64,000 nt of DNA, taken from Reichenbachiella agariperforans (GTDB lineage: Bacteria; Bacteroidota; Bacteroidia; Cytophagales; Cyclobacteriaceae). The notes under the pieces were generated by a model. That model did not search any database. It was not told the DNA's origin and worked only from the letters and a program-made list of their open reading frames with translations. The DNA lies in contig NZ_FRAA01000001.1 in assembly GCF_900142205.1 (NCBI RefSeq), forward strand, positions 712,803 through 776,802, given 5' to 3'. Position 1 is the first letter of the stretch, and every line of letters starts with the position of its first letter. This document shows positions 10,253 through 18,730 of this stretch, piece after piece. The translations under genes and the position numbers were made by a program.

Positions 10253-10855
10253 TTAAGACGCTACCAATGACAATTTGTACTTTTCTGTCTCTTGTTGCTG
10301 CTTCAACTCTACTGCAAGACGAGCAGTTGCTTTGTAAACCAACTTATAAACTGCTCTGGTGGTAATTCCCATCACCGTGGCGATTTCTGCAAAACTTTGA
10401 TCTCCATAAAACCTCAGGTATAGTGCTTCCTTTTGACGATGTGGTAAAAGATTCAGCAATTGAACAACTCTTGCAGCATCTTCTTGTTTAATCACCCCCT
10501 TCAGATACTGATTCTCTACAGAAACATCCAAAAGAAACTTATGATTGAGTCCTGAAATCTCAACCATTAAAGGTTTTCTCTTCGATTCTCTCAAAATCAT
10601 CCTCCGAACCGACGCTAACAAATACCCACGTATATTGTTGTTAGCCCCTAACCTCTCACGAGACTCCCACAGCTTAGCAAAGAGCTGCTGAACACAGTCC
10701 TTTACTTCATCTTCTTCATTGTTAAATTTCAAGCCATAGTTTATCAAAATAGGATAATTTTCACGAAACATGAGTTCATACGCACTCTCGTCCCCCTTTT
10801 TGAAAGCTTCCCACATCTCAGAGTCATTGCTCAATTTTTTCTCGATCATAATCAT
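10253..10855 (-). CDS. ECF-type RNA polymerase sigma factor (FecI-like, Bacteroidota group)
   Basis: 200 residues, or 198 if the second ATG at 10849 is used. Region 2 is recognisable (ENYPILINYGLKFN to NIRGYLLASVRRMILRESK), and so is region 4, the helix-turn-helix (LPHRQKEALYLRFYGDQSFAEIATVMG) that reads the -35 element. There is no fused extra domain. It heads the SusCD locus and should be held inactive by the FecR protein encoded next. The start overlaps the stop of a doubtful upstream frame by ATGA. Confidence 0.95.
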   Translation of the reverse strand: MIMIEKKLSNDSEMWEAFKKGDESAYELMFRENYPILINYGLKFNNEEDEVKDCVQQLFAKLWESRERLGANNNIRGYLLASVRRMILRESKRKPLMVEISGLNHKFLLDVSVENQYLKGVIKQEDAARVVQLLNLLPHRQKEALYLRFYGDQSFAEIATVMGITTRAVYKLVYKATARLAVELKQQQETEKYKLSLVAS

Positions 10856-11127
10856 GCTGCTTTAGTAAAGTAAATTTGTTGGCTCGTTTGTTTCTTTTGT
10901 AGACAAACGCCATCACAAAACCTCGCTATTACAAATGATGATTGGGATGTTGACAGAAAAGCATCGATTACCTTCTTCGATTGCTTACTTGAGAGATCAC
11001 CTATTTCAACAGGTGAATTACCTTCAGGCTTAGAAATACCTGTAGAGAAGTGGAGTACTAATCGAGACGGTTTAGCTGCTATATTTTCCGATCCCGCAAA
11101 TCGAATACCCGATAGAAATTTAGTCAT
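10852..11127 (-). CDS. Doubtful small ORF upstream of the sigma factor
   Basis: An open frame of 91 residues whose TGA overlaps the sigma factor ATG (ATGA), an arrangement often seen in translationally coupled genes. The protein has no signal peptide, membrane segment or motif that I recognise, and its composition (Ser and Lys rich) is not distinctive. It could be a real coupled leader gene. It could equally be chance open frame covering the promoter and 5' untranslated region of the sigma factor. Confidence 0.25.
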   Translation of the reverse strand: MTKFLSGIRFAGSENIAAKPSRLVLHFSTGISKPEGNSPVEIGDLSSKQSKKVIDAFLSTSQSSFVIARFCDGVCLQKKQTSQQIYFTKAA

Positions 11128-11357
11128 ATGCCTTCAAATCATTTGCAACTGACCTGAAGCACATTGAAAGCTATACTTCATAATACCTAGGTTCAGTGAA
11201 AATCAAAGGTATCTCCTACTGCTCCTGAGGCTTTTCCGATACGTTACATATGCTTTCTACTTAGTTACATCGTGCGCCATAATCCATGTATAAGTGAGTA
11301 CTGGCATAGATTGGATTAAGTACGTCTTCTAGAAGTACAGCAAAAGCCTACTATAAC

Positions 11358-11394
11358 TGATCGTTGCCTTCACTCCTATCGAGGGCAACGATCA
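11358..11394. repeat. 11-bp perfect inverted repeat
   Basis: TGATCGTTGCC (11358-11368) is matched by GGCAACGATCA (11384-11394) across a 15-base loop. No T-run follows on either strand, so it is not a clear intrinsic terminator. It lies in the gene-free stretch 11128-11642, between the lipoprotein gene and the sigma factor of the SusCD locus. It could be an operator or an mRNA hairpin. Confidence 0.6.
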
Positions 11395-11494
11395 ACTCAA
11401 AACTACTCTGCAAAACCATCCTCGGTCATTCCAAAAGCACTCCTGTCCCTCACAAACGACCGCAACAATGACAAAACCGTATCTGGAAATAAGA

Positions 11495-11557
11495 AAAATC
11501 ACACAACCGCAGCAGATAATGACAAAGCCGCTAAAGAAAATCATACCACCGCATAGA
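11495..11557. repeat. Degenerate 21-bp tandem repeat (about three in-phase units)
   Basis: Three adjacent 21-bp units start at 11495, 11516 and 11537, each with an A-rich start, a TSA/TCA step and a central CCG(C) (ACCGC at 11506, GCCGC at 11527, ACCGC at 11548). Looser, out-of-phase relatives of the same motif lie at 11459 and 11476. The minus-strand frame across it encodes hydrophobic heptads, but I do not believe it is a gene. The function is unknown. Confidence 0.5.
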
Positions 11558-11642
11558 CAGCCGAGTCTGTTCAATAAACTGTGTCTTTATATTTTTTTCT
11601 TTTCAAGAATCATTCTTAAATCTTGGGTCTAATCTCTAAAGC

Positions 11643-12794
11643 CTAGTAGCCATCATAGAACCGTCTCAGGTGAGTCCGCACTTGACTGTAGATTGGTTTG
11701 GTAAACTCCACAAAGAGATCCTGCGGTGGTGGAGGCATCAGCATCTTGGCATTGCAGATCGCAAGTTGGTCACGGCTCAGTGCGCGCTCATCGCCGTTGA
11801 AGCTACCCCATTCGTTGAACCACACGAACTCTCCTCCGAAATCCTCTTTCGTCAAAATTGTCCGTGCATATCCATCTTGGACTGACATACGCAGACGTCC
11901 AGCAGATAGCACTTCCATTTTGCGTATCGTTAGCTTGGCAGAGACGGTGTTGTACACCTTCTTGGTCGTACCATCATCCAGCTGTACCGTACCCACTACG
12001 ACACTGTCTCGCTCGACTTTCTCGACACGCTCTAGTGTCCGCGTATCTCCTACCCTAAAGTCTACAAAATTCATCGTCAAGACCTGATGCGGCTTCTCTA
12101 ATCTCACTCGACGCGCTTCGTTCGGTGTATAAAAGCGGATAAATTCATCGCTTTCGATCTCACGAAACACCTTCACCACCTGATCATAAAAGAAGTCGCC
12201 GCTGAGCTGATACGCCTGCGACTGCACGGGCTGCAACTGTACCAATACCGTCAGTATCGACAGATTGTAGGCTTCTTCTATTTTCTGTCTCACATCCTCG
12301 TATCCAGGCTGATATTTGTTTGCCATCTGAAAATAGGCATAGGCCTCTTTGGCACGCTGCCTACTCCCTGCACGTAACTCTTTCAATCCCGCCTCATACT
12401 GCTCTCCCGCAGCGGCTAGTTTCACATGCGCCAGTTGCTGATAATAACTCGTCGGGTTAGGGATCACCCGCAGTGCTCCTGGTGATCGCTTGATCTCATC
12501 ATACATGTGGTTGAGCTTCTCCAGCGGATAAATCGATTCGGTATTCTGAAAATCTGGACTGACCGTTTTGGCGCGTGCAACCTGTGCCAGCAGCTCTTCT
12601 ACAGCTAACGGATATGCGACCTTTAGCGCCTCTTTGGTCTTTTTGTGATCAGCATTTTTGCGTAGTTTATCAGCTGACTTGATCACTGCTTGATAGTAGT
12701 CTCCCTGTTCGTAGAGTTTTTTGGCTGATCCACATGCTGATACTAGCATTGTGATTATGAGGAAATACAGTAGTGTTTTACGTCTCGTTTTCAT
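11643..12794 (-). CDS. Lipoprotein with TPR-like helical N-terminal region
   Basis: 383 residues from the ATG at 12794; the open frame extends to a TTG at 12800. The signal peptide ends in the lipobox LVSAC (Cys21). The next stretch (KKLYEQGDYYQAVIKSADKL) looks like a TPR helix pair, and another (RQRAKEAYAYFQMANKYQPGYEDV) lies mid-protein. The C-terminal half is rich in beta-strands, with a signature LTKEDFGGEFVWFNEWGSFNGDERALS. I cannot name a function. It is probably an envelope-associated lipoprotein, transcribed alone, with the radical-SAM gene 96 bp upstream. Confidence 0.75.
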   Translation of the reverse strand: MKTRRKTLLYFLIITMLVSACGSAKKLYEQGDYYQAVIKSADKLRKNADHKKTKEALKVAYPLAVEELLAQVARAKTVSPDFQNTESIYPLEKLNHMYDEIKRSPGALRVIPNPTSYYQQLAHVKLAAAGEQYEAGLKELRAGSRQRAKEAYAYFQMANKYQPGYEDVRQKIEEAYNLSILTVLVQLQPVQSQAYQLSGDFFYDQVVKVFREIESDEFIRFYTPNEARRVRLEKPHQVLTMNFVDFRVGDTRTLERVEKVERDSVVVGTVQLDDGTTKKVYNTVSAKLTIRKMEVLSAGRLRMSVQDGYARTILTKEDFGGEFVWFNEWGSFNGDERALSRDQLAICNAKMLMPPPPQDLFVEFTKPIYSQVRTHLRRFYDGY

Positions 12795-12890
12795 AGTCAA
12801 TTTGTTAGTGAGGTCATGTCCAAAACGATAGCGGTCTCCTATCGGATCATCTCAGTCTCTAGAAATAACCTTGCCAAACCTAGCACCATT

Positions 12891-15098
12891 TTATACAATC
12901 AGCAAGGCAGTATTCTTCAGTTCCTGCCATGCCTGTCCATGGATCAAACGATCGATGGACTGACCAAAATCTCTTTCGTACTCCTGTCTCAGGGTAGCAA
13001 ACGTAATTTTCTCTTTGGATGCCAAGGACATACGGTTCAAAAATGCATGAAGCCACTTGCCTTCCGTTTCTTCGGCGGTCACATCTATGCTATGTGATTT
13101 AAGCTCCACGGACAGTCTCGCTCTCACGGTAATCTTTCCTTTTTTTCTCTTCTCATAGAAACTCAAAACAGGAACAGCCGCCAGCCACACCACCCTAGAT
13201 GAGTCACTGATATACGTCCCTGGGTTGTCCGCCAAAGCCTGCTCGATATAGTGTGCTGGGATACTGCTCCCCGGCACCTCAAAATCAAACCACTCCTGCA
13301 AGTCATAATCAAAGCAGATCCCATGCATGTAGTTGAAAAGTGACTTCTTCAATCCCTCGCTGTATTGGACATGATCAGCACCCGATGTATCGACATGCTG
13401 CAGATCATTGTTAGCAAATCCCTCGAACACGGGTCCTACGCGCTCCACCCCAAAGGACTCTGGCTCTAACCCCGCAGGAGCATGTGCCGTCATCGCAAAC
13501 TGATGCCAAAAACCTGACTGAATCACACCATGCATAAACAGCTGACGCACCATCTCCAGCGAATCTATCGTCTCCTGATCGGTCTGCGTAGGAAAACCGT
13601 ACATCAGATAGGCATGCACCATGATCCCCGACTGGGTAAAATTCTCTGCAACCTGAGCGACTTGCTCGACCGTCACCCCTTTCTTCATCTTCTCTAGCAG
13701 ACGATCGGAGGCTACTTCTAATCCTCCTGATACAGCAATACAGCCAGAGGTCTTCAACAGACGACATAGGTCGGGTGTAAAACGGCTCTCAAAGCGAATG
13801 TTCGTCCACCAGGTCACGACCAACTTTCGGCGCAGTATCTCTAGTGCTAACTCCCGCATCAGTGCAGGAGGCGCAGCTTCGTCTACGAAGTGAAAGCCCG
13901 TTTCGCCAGTCTGCTCCATTTGTTCCTCCATTCGGTCACACAAAATCGAAGCACTGACAGGTTCATAGTTCTTGATATAATCTAGCGAGATATCGCAAAA
14001 GCTGCACTTTTTCCAATAGCATCCATGTGCCATAGTCAGCTTGTTCCACCGGCCATCACTCCAAAGACGATGCATCGGGTTCGCTACCTCTAGGACAGAT
14101 AAGTACCGATCGATGGGCAGGTCACTATAGTCTGGCGTACCCGTCTGACCAAAAGACACATCACCTTGTTTGCTCCCGTTGTGATAGACGACTTTTCCCT
14201 CCACGAGAGAGAAAGTTCTTTTGAGGTCTTCCAATTTTCTATCCCCAAAGAGATGCCCCATCAGGTGATGAATCGGTCGTTCTCCATCATCTAATGTGAT
14301 GAAATCAATAGCAGCAAACACACGCGGATCGGAGACCGACCGCAGCTCAGTATTGGGATACCCTCCGCCCATGACGACATGGACACCTGGGTGATTGGCC
14401 TTGATATATTGTCCACAGCGCAGTGCGCCGTACAGATTCCCTGGAAAGGGCACGGATAGACAGACCATATTGGGTCGAGCATGCTGAATTTTCTCCTCCA
14501 AAAGCGCCATCAATATTCCATCAATGAAAGAAGGCTCCTGAGACAAAGCCTCCGCCATCTCATCGAACGAAGAAGCCGACATCCCCAGTCGCTCCGCGTA
14601 TCGACTAAACCCAAAGTGCGGATCCACAGCCTCTTTGATGAAATCCGCCAGATCCTCTAAGTACAAGGTTGCCAAATGCCGCGCTTTGTCCTGCACGCCC
14701 ATGTTGCCAAAGGCCCATTCTAAGTCCGCCAACTGATCAAAACGGCTCGCCTCTGGTAGAAACTCACGCTCGGCTACCGAATAAGCCAGCGTGGGATTCT
14801 TGTGCTGTAGCATACGGATCACGGGGTGCACCGTGGCGATATACTCCTCGCGCAATTGATAAATCCGCATGGCATTGTCACTCACCTTATCCAATAGTCC
14901 CTCAGCCTCCACTGCGTCAAACATCGCTCTCAATCCTGCCTTAGAGAACAAACGCAGGATCACTTCGATCCCCAAGTCTACTTGATAAGACGCTACCTGT
15001 TGGGTATTGAGATATCCTTTGAGATAGCAGGTGCCAGGATAGGGCGTATTGAGCTGGGTAAAAGGAGGGGTAATAAGAAGCACCTTGGGATTTGACAT
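12891..15098 (-). CDS. B12-binding-type radical SAM protein with an atypical CX4CX2C cluster motif
   Basis: 735 residues from the ATG at 15098 (MSNPKVLLITPP); a TTG lies two codons upstream. The N-terminal half has the Rossmann-like cobalamin-binding layout (PNMVCLSVPFPGNLYGAL and VVMGGGYPNTE). The radical-SAM core follows, with cysteines 360, 365 and 368 in HGCYWKKCSFCDIS, then GGLEVASDRLLEKMKKG and the strand AYLMYGFPTQT. Such enzymes bind a 4Fe-4S cluster and S-adenosylmethionine and often methylate or rearrange unreactive carbons. The cysteine spacing CX4CX2C differs from the usual CX3CX2C. The substrate is unknown and the neighbours give no pathway clue. Confidence 0.85.
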   Translation of the reverse strand: MSNPKVLLITPPFTQLNTPYPGTCYLKGYLNTQQVASYQVDLGIEVILRLFSKAGLRAMFDAVEAEGLLDKVSDNAMRIYQLREEYIATVHPVIRMLQHKNPTLAYSVAEREFLPEASRFDQLADLEWAFGNMGVQDKARHLATLYLEDLADFIKEAVDPHFGFSRYAERLGMSASSFDEMAEALSQEPSFIDGILMALLEEKIQHARPNMVCLSVPFPGNLYGALRCGQYIKANHPGVHVVMGGGYPNTELRSVSDPRVFAAIDFITLDDGERPIHHLMGHLFGDRKLEDLKRTFSLVEGKVVYHNGSKQGDVSFGQTGTPDYSDLPIDRYLSVLEVANPMHRLWSDGRWNKLTMAHGCYWKKCSFCDISLDYIKNYEPVSASILCDRMEEQMEQTGETGFHFVDEAAPPALMRELALEILRRKLVVTWWTNIRFESRFTPDLCRLLKTSGCIAVSGGLEVASDRLLEKMKKGVTVEQVAQVAENFTQSGIMVHAYLMYGFPTQTDQETIDSLEMVRQLFMHGVIQSGFWHQFAMTAHAPAGLEPESFGVERVGPVFEGFANNDLQHVDTSGADHVQYSEGLKKSLFNYMHGICFDYDLQEWFDFEVPGSSIPAHYIEQALADNPGTYISDSSRVVWLAAVPVLSFYEKRKKGKITVRARLSVELKSHSIDVTAEETEGKWLHAFLNRMSLASKEKITFATLRQEYERDFGQSIDRLIHGQAWQELKNTALLIV

Positions 15099-15209
15099 CC
15101 GCAAATCTCCACTTGTTTGGGGATTAAATCAAAAAATGGTTAGGGAATGTTCCGCTAGCGGTCTAATGTGCTTATTTTCGCTACTTCTAGTGAATACAAA
15201 GCAACAATC

Positions 15210-15779
15210 ATGAGCATACCAAACGCAAAAACAGTCAGTTTTTCGAAGACTACCATTACCGAATTGATGATTCCTTCTTATGCCAATTTTGGAGGGAAAA
15301 TCCATGGAGGGATTCTCTTGTCTTTGATTGATAAAGTGGCCTATGCCTGCGCCAGCAAGCATGCCGCCAACTACTGTGTCACGGTATCGGTAGACAATGT
15401 GGACTTTCTAGAACCGGTAGAAGTAGGTGATCTGGTACACCTCAGAGCCTCTGTCGTCCATGTCGGTAACTCTTCCCTCGTAGTAGGCATCAGCGTCATT
15501 GCCGAAAACGTCAAAGAAGGCTCGGTCAAGAAGACCAACAACTCCTACGTCACCATGGTCGCCAAAGGTGACGATGACAAACCAACACAGGTCCCCGCTT
15601 TAATTCTAGAATCCCAAGAAGAAGTCCGGTTGTTTCTTGAAGCCATCAAGAGAAAGGAACTCAAGAAAGACTTCCGCAGCAAAATCAAAGAAGTATCCGC
15701 AGTGATCATGGATCAAGCACATGAGGAACTCCTCGAACATGAAAGATGTATCTTGGATTTGAAGAACTTTACTTTGTAA
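15210..15779 (+). CDS. Acyl-CoA thioesterase, hotdog fold
   Basis: 189 residues from the ATG at 15210; the open frame extends upstream to 15168, but that part is unlike the family. The core GGKIHGGILLSLIDKVAYACA matches the helix and catalytic loop of the YciA/BFIT-type hotdog acyl-CoA hydrolases. The strand CVTVSVDNVDFLEPVEVGDLVHLRASV is also typical. The C-terminal 50 residues form a charged helical tail beyond the usual domain. It likely hydrolyses fatty acyl-CoA in the cytoplasm. It is divergent from the radical-SAM gene and monocistronic. Confidence 0.9.
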   Translation: MSIPNAKTVSFSKTTITELMIPSYANFGGKIHGGILLSLIDKVAYACASKHAANYCVTVSVDNVDFLEPVEVGDLVHLRASVVHVGNSSLVVGISVIAENVKEGSVKKTNNSYVTMVAKGDDDKPTQVPALILESQEEVRLFLEAIKRKELKKDFRSKIKEVSAVIMDQAHEELLEHERCILDLKNFTL

Positions 15780-15879
15780 ATCTTCAAAAAATCAACTTGA
15801 TGATTATGTCTGACTCATCTGTCCATGTGTAAACCCAGATGATGCCATAAAACATCATATGCATAAAGTAAAGCTACCA

Positions 15880-15923
15880 CCGCTTAGATCTCTCCTATCG
15901 TCGAGATGACAGAAGCGGTCTAA
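15880..15923. repeat. Intergenic palindromic repeat
   Basis: ACCGCTT and AAGCGGT bracket a stretch reading CTCCTATCGTCGAGATGACA. Elements of this type, ending in a (T)CGAGATGACA-like tract, are common dispersed intergenic repeats in Bacteroidota genomes, from general knowledge. The end motif AGCGGTCTAAT also occurs at about 15155, on the other side of the thioesterase gene. It may act as an mRNA-end hairpin for the two convergent genes. Confidence 0.45.
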
Positions 15924-15961
15924 TACACCTACTGGATTGTCTTGAGTATTGGTTCTTTAAA

Positions 15962-16831
15962 TCACCCCTCCGTCTCTGGAAAGACGATCGTGCGGTTGCC
16001 CGTCACGATGATGCGGTGGTCTAGGTGGAACTTCACGGCCTTGGAGAGCACCTTTCGTTCGATCTCTGAGCCAATCTGCGTCAACCCTGCGGGCGAACTG
16101 GCATGAGAGACACGCTCTACATCCTGCTCGATGATGGGGCCCTCGTCTAGGTCATCTGTCGCGTAGTGAGCCGTCGCTCCGATCATCTTCACACCTCGTT
16201 CGTAGGCACGTTTATAGGGATTGGCACCTTGAAAAGCAGGCAAAAAGGCATGATGAATGTTGATGATTTTCTCTTTGAATGAATTGATAAAGTCAGAGGA
16301 CAAGATGCGCATGAAACGCGCCATCACCACCAACTCTGTGTTGTGTGCCTTGAGCAGTTTTTTCATCTCTCCCTGTTGCATCACCCAGTTGTCTGCTGTG
16401 ACAGGCAGATGATGAAAAGGAATATTGAATTGATCCGCCACGTACTTGACCGTCTCGTGGTTACTGATGATGAGGGGGATGTTGCAGTGCAGTTTGCCCT
16501 CGCTGTGTTTTTCCAGTAGGTCAAACAAACAGTGACTGGTCTTAGAAGCTAAAATCGCTACGTTAGCCTTGTCCACAGAGTAATACACCCTCCAGTCCAA
16601 CTTCAAGGGCTCGGCGACCTGACGAAACTTCTCGGAGAGCTCTTCTCTGGACATCACTAGGTCTTTGGCATCCAGACTCACCCGCATGAAATACGCATCC
16701 TCGATGTTGTCCGTGAACTGCTGACAGGTTAGGATGTTGAATCCCTCGTCGTAAAAAAATGTAGTGACCTTGGCGATGATCCCTTTGCTATCCTCGCACT
16801 GGATCAGAAATGTAATTCTATTCTCAGACAT
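15962..16831 (-). CDS. purU: Formyltetrahydrofolate deformylase
   Basis: 289 residues, the usual length. An N-terminal ACT domain (about 1-85; FLIQCEDSKGIIAKVTTFFYDEGFNI) is followed by a formyltransferase-fold domain. Catalytic residues are visible in INIHHAFLPAFQGANPY (Asn and His) and ATDDLDEGPII (Asp). The enzyme hydrolyses 10-formyl-THF to THF and formate, which balances one-carbon pools and can feed formate to purine synthesis. It is relevant to the methionine/folate unit far downstream in this window but not linked to it. It appears monocistronic. Confidence 0.96.
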   Translation of the reverse strand: MSENRITFLIQCEDSKGIIAKVTTFFYDEGFNILTCQQFTDNIEDAYFMRVSLDAKDLVMSREELSEKFRQVAEPLKLDWRVYYSVDKANVAILASKTSHCLFDLLEKHSEGKLHCNIPLIISNHETVKYVADQFNIPFHHLPVTADNWVMQQGEMKKLLKAHNTELVVMARFMRILSSDFINSFKEKIINIHHAFLPAFQGANPYKRAYERGVKMIGATAHYATDDLDEGPIIEQDVERVSHASSPAGLTQIGSEIERKVLSKAVKFHLDHRIIVTGNRTIVFPETEG

Positions 16832-17021
16832 TGATCTCTGTTAATGTCGGGTTTGTTGTTGCCTCGAAAATAATAGAAAATAATGAAGAAAGGCTTTTGA
16901 GACAAGATGTTTGATGGAAGAATGAATCGATATCCTGTCTCTCAGGATCATCATGAAGTCTCACTCCCTCTGCCTCCCTTCAAGAGGCCTAGGAAATGTC
17001 CGATACCGTATCGTAGAAACT

Positions 17022-17255
17022 CTACTCCGCATACTCCGCGCGATGCGGTCTCAAGTTGTCTCTCACGGTGATCATGTCGCTCTCATCGATGATCATGTAG
17101 GCCACTACATAGGCATCATTGACGACTTCTGTCCCTGCTTCGTGTAGCGTCATGTTCCACTTGGCTGCATATTCTTTGAGATGGATGGCGTGGTGCTCTG
17201 CCATCCCTTTGGCATCTCCCCCACGCATGTCCCAGATCATCTTTACTTTCTTCAC
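17022..17255 (-). CDS. Small conserved-looking protein cotranscribed with msrA
   Basis: 77 residues if it starts at the GTG at 17255, immediately after the msrA stop codon, or 72 residues from the ATG at 17240. It has no signal peptide or membrane segment. The sequence contains His-His (AEHHAIHLKEYA) and a patterned alpha/beta layout ending in VRDNLRPHRAEYAE, which looks like a compact real protein. I do not recognise a named family. The zero-base spacing to msrA suggests translational coupling, so it may act with methionine sulfoxide repair. Confidence 0.65.
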   Translation of the reverse strand: MKKVKMIWDMRGGDAKGMAEHHAIHLKEYAAKWNMTLHEAGTEVVNDAYVVAYMIIDESDMITVRDNLRPHRAEYAE

Positions 17256-17858
17256 TTAGTCTTTGAGTTTGTCTTTGAATACTTTTCTAAACTTCTCCAC
17301 CTTGGGCTTGATCACGAAGTTGCAATAGGGCTGTGAACCGTTAAGGTTGTAATAGTTCTGGTGGTAGTCTTCTGCCACGTAGAACTTGTCAAAAGCCGTG
17401 ATCTCTGTCACGATCGGGTCGTTGAACGCGCCAGAGGCGTTGAGTTCCTTCTTGTACTTCTCAGCCAATGCCTTTTGCTCGTCGCTGTGATAGAACACCA
17501 CCGAACGATACTGCGTCCCGACATCATTGCCTTGGCGGTTGAGCGTCGTGGGGTCATGCGTCTTCCAAAACACCTCTAGCAACTCGTCGAACGAAATCAC
17601 TGCTGGATCATAAGTGATCTGCAGCACCTCCGCATGGCCAGTCGTACCCGTACATACTTCTTTGTAAGTAGGGTCTAGCGTCTGTCCGCCAGAGTAGCCT
17701 GACTCCACTTTACTCACTCCCTTCAAATCCTGAAAAATAGCTTCTGTACACCAGAAACATCCATTCCCAAACGTTGCTACATCCATTTCTTTGGCTTCTA
17801 ATTGTTTACTCGGCAAAATTGCACTGATAATTATTGATAAAAAAACTAATCCCTTCAT
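17256..17858 (-). CDS. msrA: Peptide-methionine (S)-S-oxide reductase, exported form
   Basis: 200 residues from the ATG at 17858; the longer open frame to 17957 overlaps gene remnants and is unlikely. The catalytic motif GNGCFWCTEAIF carries the active-site cysteine, and the family blocks SGYSGGQTLDPTYKEVCTGTTGHAE and YHQNYY are intact. The first 20 residues (KGLVFLSIIISAILPSKQLEA) form a probable signal peptide, so it likely repairs oxidised methionines in periplasmic or surface proteins. It uses thiols for recycling, with no fused MsrB. A small gene follows without a gap. Confidence 0.95.
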   Translation of the reverse strand: MKGLVFLSIIISAILPSKQLEAKEMDVATFGNGCFWCTEAIFQDLKGVSKVESGYSGGQTLDPTYKEVCTGTTGHAEVLQITYDPAVISFDELLEVFWKTHDPTTLNRQGNDVGTQYRSVVFYHSDEQKALAEKYKKELNASGAFNDPIVTEITAFDKFYVAEDYHQNYYNLNGSQPYCNFVIKPKVEKFRKVFKDKLKD

Positions 17859-17868
17859 GTCTTTACTT

Positions 17869-18131
17869 TTAAACCTTACTGATCCATAACCCTCCCACCG
17901 TACTTTTAATTCCCCAACCCGCGCGCAATACGACGATAGGTGCTTGGTCTCCTTCATCTGACCAGACGAACGGGAGCCGATCCTCTACATACGAAACAAT
18001 GTCTCCAATAGATTTGATCTCTCCGATGATTTCACGACTGATTCAGAAAAAATACCGGTGAAGTGATCATGCATGATATGTTCATCTTCGCAATTGCCAT
18101 TGAAATACAAGTAGGTGTTAACTGTTGCCAT
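17869..18131 (-). pseudogene. Decayed VOC/PhnB-like gene remnant
   Basis: From an ATG at 18131 the frame reads MATVNTYLYFNGNCED, which looks like the start of PhnB/3-demethylubiquinone methyltransferase-like (VOC superfamily) proteins. After about 16 residues the similarity stops, as if an internal piece was lost, and the frame ends at 17985. A different frame then gives a protein-like stretch (DIVSYVEDRLPFVWSDEGD, then PIVVLRAGWG) ending at 17869. I read this as deletion plus frameshift of one or two former genes. The second half is not identified. Confidence 0.5.
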
Positions 18132-18235
18132 AATTTCATTCTAAAATCTTCTAATGATTGTCCCTCTTCTAGCGCAGGCTTTCAGCTTGTGCAGCCAACA
18201 CAGTTCGGAGATGAAAGATATTGAATCTTTATTTC

Positions 18236-18400
18236 AACCCTCGCTATGCTCCCCGTCATGACCCGGCGTGAGACCGGGTTATCCCCATGGGTGAGCACCG
18301 TGGTGGCGCAACAGCTCCTCTGCTCATAGTGGGGGATTGCGCCGAGCGGCGTCCTCGTACCTCGTCCTGGTCGGGCAATGACGGTGATGTTGTGTTTTGA
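18236..18400. repeat. GC-rich intergenic repeat-like element
   Basis: This block is clearly richer in G and C than the sequence on either side. It contains several short inverted repeats (CCCGGTCTC-type and GGCGCAA/TTGCGCC). Its translation in several frames gives peptides of a kind often misannotated as small proteins in Bacteroidota. No gene is supported. It is probably a copy of a dispersed intergenic repeat or transferred sequence. Confidence 0.4.
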
Positions 18401-18430
18401 TAATGGTAGGCTCGGGTCAAGTCTCCCATT

Positions 18431-18528
18431 GCGCCCAAAAAGGCTAAACGCGTGATATGGGGAGAATACCAACAACGAGCGGATGCTTCCTCATTTTAGG
18501 TCTTAGCGGATGCCAAGACCAGAGGAGG
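18431..18528 (+). repeat. 98-bp direct repeat, copy A
   Basis: Copy A of a 98-bp repeat that recurs at 19151-19248 in the same orientation, exactly 720 bp away, with about seven differences by eye. It contains GCC-caaaaa-GGC and a second small hairpin, GGTCTT (10 bases) AAGACC. A shorter, diverged piece of the same element lies at 21796-21825. The two full copies bracket a single small gene. Confidence 0.85.
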
Positions 18529-18730
18529 TGCTACTAGCCTATGTCCAGACGTGGTATTTTACAGTATACCTCTTTTGCCTGATTTATATAAATGCAAATA
18601 ATCTCAACTTTATAAAGTGATCAAAAATAAAATATTCGATTGAGTAGCTACGACCATTTATGCTGATTGCACAGGTGAAATCCGAAAAGCCCATTATTAA
18701 ATAGAGTAGGAAATTTTAAATTAAAACAAA

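Noticed and set aside
11392-11574. 60-residue hydrophobic minus-strand frame
   Set aside because: Its heptad pattern (GFVII, GCVIF) comes from the 21-bp DNA repeat; no start context or charge pattern of a membrane protein.
18182-18475. 97-residue minus-strand frame rich in Arg and Cys
   Set aside because: It lies on the GC-rich repeat block and overlaps repeat copy A; several frames are open at once, as expected for a repeat and not a gene.
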